Positions 5,814 through 7,487 of a DNA stretch of 7,487 nt are shown in pieces (within the stretch, counting starts at the first letter, position 1; each line of letters starts with the position of its first letter). The DNA is from an uncultured Ruminococcus sp. (GTDB lineage: Bacteria; Bacillota; Clostridia; Lachnospirales; Lachnospiraceae), in assembly GCA_900553885.1 (NCBI GenBank), contig USFD01000123.1, positions 1-7,487 on the forward strand, written 5' to 3'. A program made the translations under genes and the position numbers. The notes beneath the pieces were generated by a model that did no database searches, was not told where the DNA came from, and saw nothing but the letters and a program-made list of their open reading frames with translations.

Positions 5814-5824
5814 GGACTTTTTTT
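5795..5824 (+). terminator. possible terminator of the structured RNA
   Basis: The 3' strand of the basal rod helix (5795-5813) is followed by GGAC and then seven T (5818-5824). The four-base gap and the very long closing distance are unusual for an intrinsic terminator. No hairpin with a T tract is seen for the convergent AlkD-like gene on the minus strand, which ends 30 bp away. Confidence 0.4.
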
Positions 5825-5853
5825 CAATCACATGCCGCAGATAAATTCAAATG

Positions 5854-6552
5854 TCACTTTCGCTTTAATTGATTTAATTCTTCTTTTTCTTCCCGGCTCA
5901 CCCGATATGACTCGCGGATTTTCTGTATGGCCTTATTATGTGTAAAGTCATCCATCTGATTATCTTTCAGCAGCGCCTTTGTTTTTTCCGGAAATTTTAC
6001 ATAGCATACCTGCAGTGCCCAGGCCACGCCCATTTTTGTATAATAGCCGTCATTCCGGATCATGCCGCATATCCTGAGTATTTCATCAATGTGGGGTTCA
6101 TCCACAAAATGGGACATCATTGCCACAATCATAAACCGCAGCCTGAATTCTTCATCGCTCTTCTGATATTTCTTCAGGTAATCAAACCAGTAGTCCGGAT
6201 CTTTCTGCATAAATTTGTAACTGTTCACACAGCTGTCGCAGACCGCCCAGTTGGTGATCTTCGGCACAAACTCTTCCAGATATTCTGTCCGCTCCTCGCG
6301 ATCCATTTTTGCATATCCAAGCACAAGCCCCTGCAGCATGATCTCTTCATGAATGGAATCTGCCCCGATCTTTTCCGCAGCCTCATCCAGATAGGACCTG
6401 AAGTCACCCTTTGCCACTTCTTTGGCCAGTTTTCGCATAGCAGGAAGCCGGACGCCCAGAACATGTTCTACTCCGGGCAGAAGCTTCTGATTGAATGTTT
6501 TATAATCCTCTTCCGATAATTCGTGCAGTTTTTTTCTGATTTCTTCTACCAT
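5854..6552 (-). CDS. AlkD-like DNA alkylation repair protein
   Basis: This 232-residue protein belongs to the AlkD/AlkC group of HEAT-like repeat DNA glycosylases, which remove N3- and N7-alkylated purines. B. cereus AlkD has a similar length. The whole chain is predicted helical, as expected for stacked HEAT-like pairs; GVRLPAMRKLAKE (33-45) is the typical first conserved segment. In B. cereus AlkD the active-site residues are Trp109, Asp113, Arg148 and Trp187. By spacing these correspond to Trp102 and Asp106 (NWAVCDS), Arg139 (RLRFMIVAMMSHF) and Trp178 (KMGVAWALQ), so it is probably active. The C-terminal NKAIQKIRESYRVS is also typical. The start ATG (6550-6552) shares one base with the gltA stop (TAATG). 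Only a weak GAAGAG lies upstream, so translation likely depends on coupling to gltA. Confidence 0.9.
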   Translation of the reverse strand: MVEEIRKKLHELSEEDYKTFNQKLLPGVEHVLGVRLPAMRKLAKEVAKGDFRSYLDEAAEKIGADSIHEEIMLQGLVLGYAKMDREERTEYLEEFVPKITNWAVCDSCVNSYKFMQKDPDYWFDYLKKYQKSDEEFRLRFMIVAMMSHFVDEPHIDEILRICGMIRNDGYYTKMGVAWALQVCYVKFPEKTKALLKDNQMDDFTHNKAIQKIRESYRVSREEKEELNQLKRK

Positions 6553-7487
6553 TACTGTTTGCTCTTCAGATACTCATCAATGCCCTTTGCGCCGGCTTTT
6601 CCGGCTCCCATGGCCAGGATAACCGTAGCTGCGCCCGTCACGGCGTCTCCGCCTGCATATACGCCTTCTTTTGACGTCCGGCCGGTTTCCTCATCTGCTA
6701 CGATACATTTTCTTCTGTTTATATCAAGACCTTTTGTAGTAGAAGAAATCAGCGGGTTTGGAGATGTACCGAGAGACATGATCACTGTGTCAACCTCGAT
6801 GTCGTATTCAGAGCCCGGGACCTCGATGGGGCGTCTTCTTCCGGATGCGTCAGGCTCGCCCAGCTCCATCTTAATCACAGTCATACTCTTGATATTTCCG
6901 TTTTCGTCCACATTGATTTTCTTCGGATTTCTCAGAAGATCAAATACTACGCCTTCTTCTTTTGCGTGATGCACTTCTTCCACTCTGGCCGGCAGCTCCG
7001 CCTCACTGCGGCGGTATACAATATGTACATCTGCTCCCAGACGAAGGGCCGTTCTCGCCGCGTCCATGGCAACGTTTCCGCCGCCTACAACCGCGACTTT
7101 CTTGCCTGCAATGATCGGCGTATCATAGCTGTCATCAAACGCCTTCATCAGATTGCTTCTTGTCAGATATTCATTGGCGGAAAATACACCGTTTGCATTT
7201 TCCCCCGGAATGCCCATGAACATTGGAAGACCTGCGCCGGATCCGATAAATACGGCTTCAAACCCTTCCTCTTCCATAAGCTGATCGATGGTTGTGGATT
7301 TACCGATTACAACGTTTGTTTCAAATTTCACACCCAGTTCTTTTACTTTTTCGATTTCTTTTGCCACTACTTTCTGTTTCGGAAGACGGAATTCAGGTAT
7401 GCCATACACAAGCACGCCGCCCAGTTCGTGGAGTGCCTCAAATACAGTCACCTCATACCCCATTTTGGCCAGATCGCCTGCGCATGT
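6552..7487 (-). CDS. gltA: GltA/NfnB-type NADPH-dependent oxidoreductase, 5' end missing
   Basis: About 311 C-terminal residues of a protein usually about 460 long; the reading frame continues past the right edge (TCAGDLAK precedes Met at 7463). The family covers homotetrameric-type glutamate synthase small chains and NfnB, the FeS-flavoprotein that with NfnA couples NADPH, NADH and ferredoxin. Seen here: the FAD-domain signature HELGGVLVYGIPEFRLP; the NADPH-binding fold KKVAVVGGGNVAMDAA about 129-144 of the visible part; VYRRSEAELPAR after it; and the C-terminal FAD motif GVYAGGDAVTGAATVILAMGAG. The N-terminal [4Fe-4S] cysteines lie outside the window. In Clostridia this gene often follows an nfnA-like gene, which would settle glutamate synthase versus Nfn. 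The right neighbour is not visible. It overlaps the AlkD-like gene by one base. Confidence 0.9.
   Translation of the reverse strand, partial: TCAGDLAKMGYEVTVFEALHELGGVLVYGIPEFRLPKQKVVAKEIEKVKELGVKFETNVVIGKSTTIDQLMEEEGFEAVFIGSGAGLPMFMGIPGENANGVFSANEYLTRSNLMKAFDDSYDTPIIAGKKVAVVGGGNVAMDAARTALRLGADVHIVYRRSEAELPARVEEVHHAKEEGVVFDLLRNPKKINVDENGNIKSMTVIKMELGEPDASGRRRPIEVPGSEYDIEVDTVIMSLGTSPNPLISSTTKGLDINRRKCIVADEETGRTSKEGVYAGGDAVTGAATVILAMGAGKAGAKGIDEYLKSKQ

Larger units (their letters stand above)
5297..5824 (+). ncRNA. large structured noncoding RNA candidate (~530 nt)
   Basis: This region has no credible protein gene but an exceptional amount of pairing. A 5' arm is closed by 5350-5372 with 5457-5479 (22 of 23 positions). 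It continues with AACTGT (5380-5385) and ACAGTT (5446-5451), and contains small stems at 5405-5425 and 5431-5441. A short stem follows at 5504-5521. A 280-nt rod then spans 5534-5813, and TTTTTTT ends at 5824. In all these helices the non-Watson-Crick pairs that fit are G-U on the plus strand: I count eleven, against no A-C pairs. This shows strand-specific RNA structure, not merely inverted DNA. Both ends have matching signals (promoter 5262-5290, U tract 5818-5824). It does not show the hallmarks I know of SRP RNA, tmRNA, RNase P RNA, T-box leaders or group II domain V. It could be a new large RNA class, or a transcribed mobile fold-back element. The ends are approximate. Confidence 0.55.

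Noticed and set aside
5297..5824. SRP RNA, 6S RNA, RNase P RNA, tmRNA, T-box or group II intron
   Set aside because: I see no SRP GGAAGCAGC-type loop, RNase P GAGGAAAGTCC block, tmRNA ends, T-box TGGNACC bulge sequence, or group II domain V. A 6S-like rod would be near 200 nt with one central bubble, not this layout.
5591..5872. Plus-strand open frame of 93 codons (and an overlapping one at 5721-5945)
   Set aside because: It runs along both arms of the 280-nt rod and into the AlkD-like gene, with no domain or good start signal.
1..7487. CRISPR array, tRNA or rRNA genes, insertion sequence transposase
   Set aside because: No regularly spaced repeats with spacers, no cloverleaf or rRNA signature, and no transposase or recombinase reading frame was found on either strand.

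Overview
The window looks like a Firmicutes chromosome of the Clostridia class, most like a Lachnospiraceae gut anaerobe. This rests on the protein families present (HelD-type helicase, homotetrameric-type GltA/NfnB, a short AlkD-like repair protein, RlmH, a YhfW-like FAD/Rieske oxidoreductase), strong purine-rich ribosome binding sites, and moderate base composition. No protein could be searched against a database, so the genus is not assigned.

Layout. (1) Bases 1 to about 1060 are much more AT-rich than the rest. They hold a membrane-anchored protein of unknown function (minus strand) and a small Cro/C1-type regulator (plus strand), diverging from an AT-only palindromic control region. This reads as accessory DNA. 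(2) The AT-rich part stops at the 3' end of rlmH. That gene end resembles the SCC attachment site of staphylococci, which lies in the same gene, and it sits in an inverted repeat. (3) Bases 1098-5155 hold three minus-strand genes in the order helD-like, FAD/Rieske oxidoreductase, rlmH; the last two overlap by ATGA. The helD-like gene has an extended -10 promoter and a perfect 13-bp hairpin in its leader. (4) Bases 5156-5853 hold no credible protein gene. Most of this stretch folds into a very large plus-strand RNA structure: a 5' arm of about 130 nt, a small stem, and a 280-nt rod with about 91 base pairs, followed by seven T. Wobble pairs in the helices I aligned are all G-U on the plus strand and none on the minus strand, which points to a plus-strand RNA of about 530 nt, divergent from helD. 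(5) Bases 5854-7487 hold an AlkD-like DNA alkylation repair gene coupled by TAATG to the end of a gltA/nfnB-type gene that runs off the right edge.

How they work together. The core genes are housekeeping or stress functions: RNA polymerase recycling (HelD), ribosome methylation (RlmH), redox (FAD/Rieske, GltA/NfnB) and repair of alkylated bases. No single pathway joins them. The parts most worth attention are the large structured RNA, the rlmH attachment-like site with its adjoining AT-rich accessory DNA, and the helD leader.
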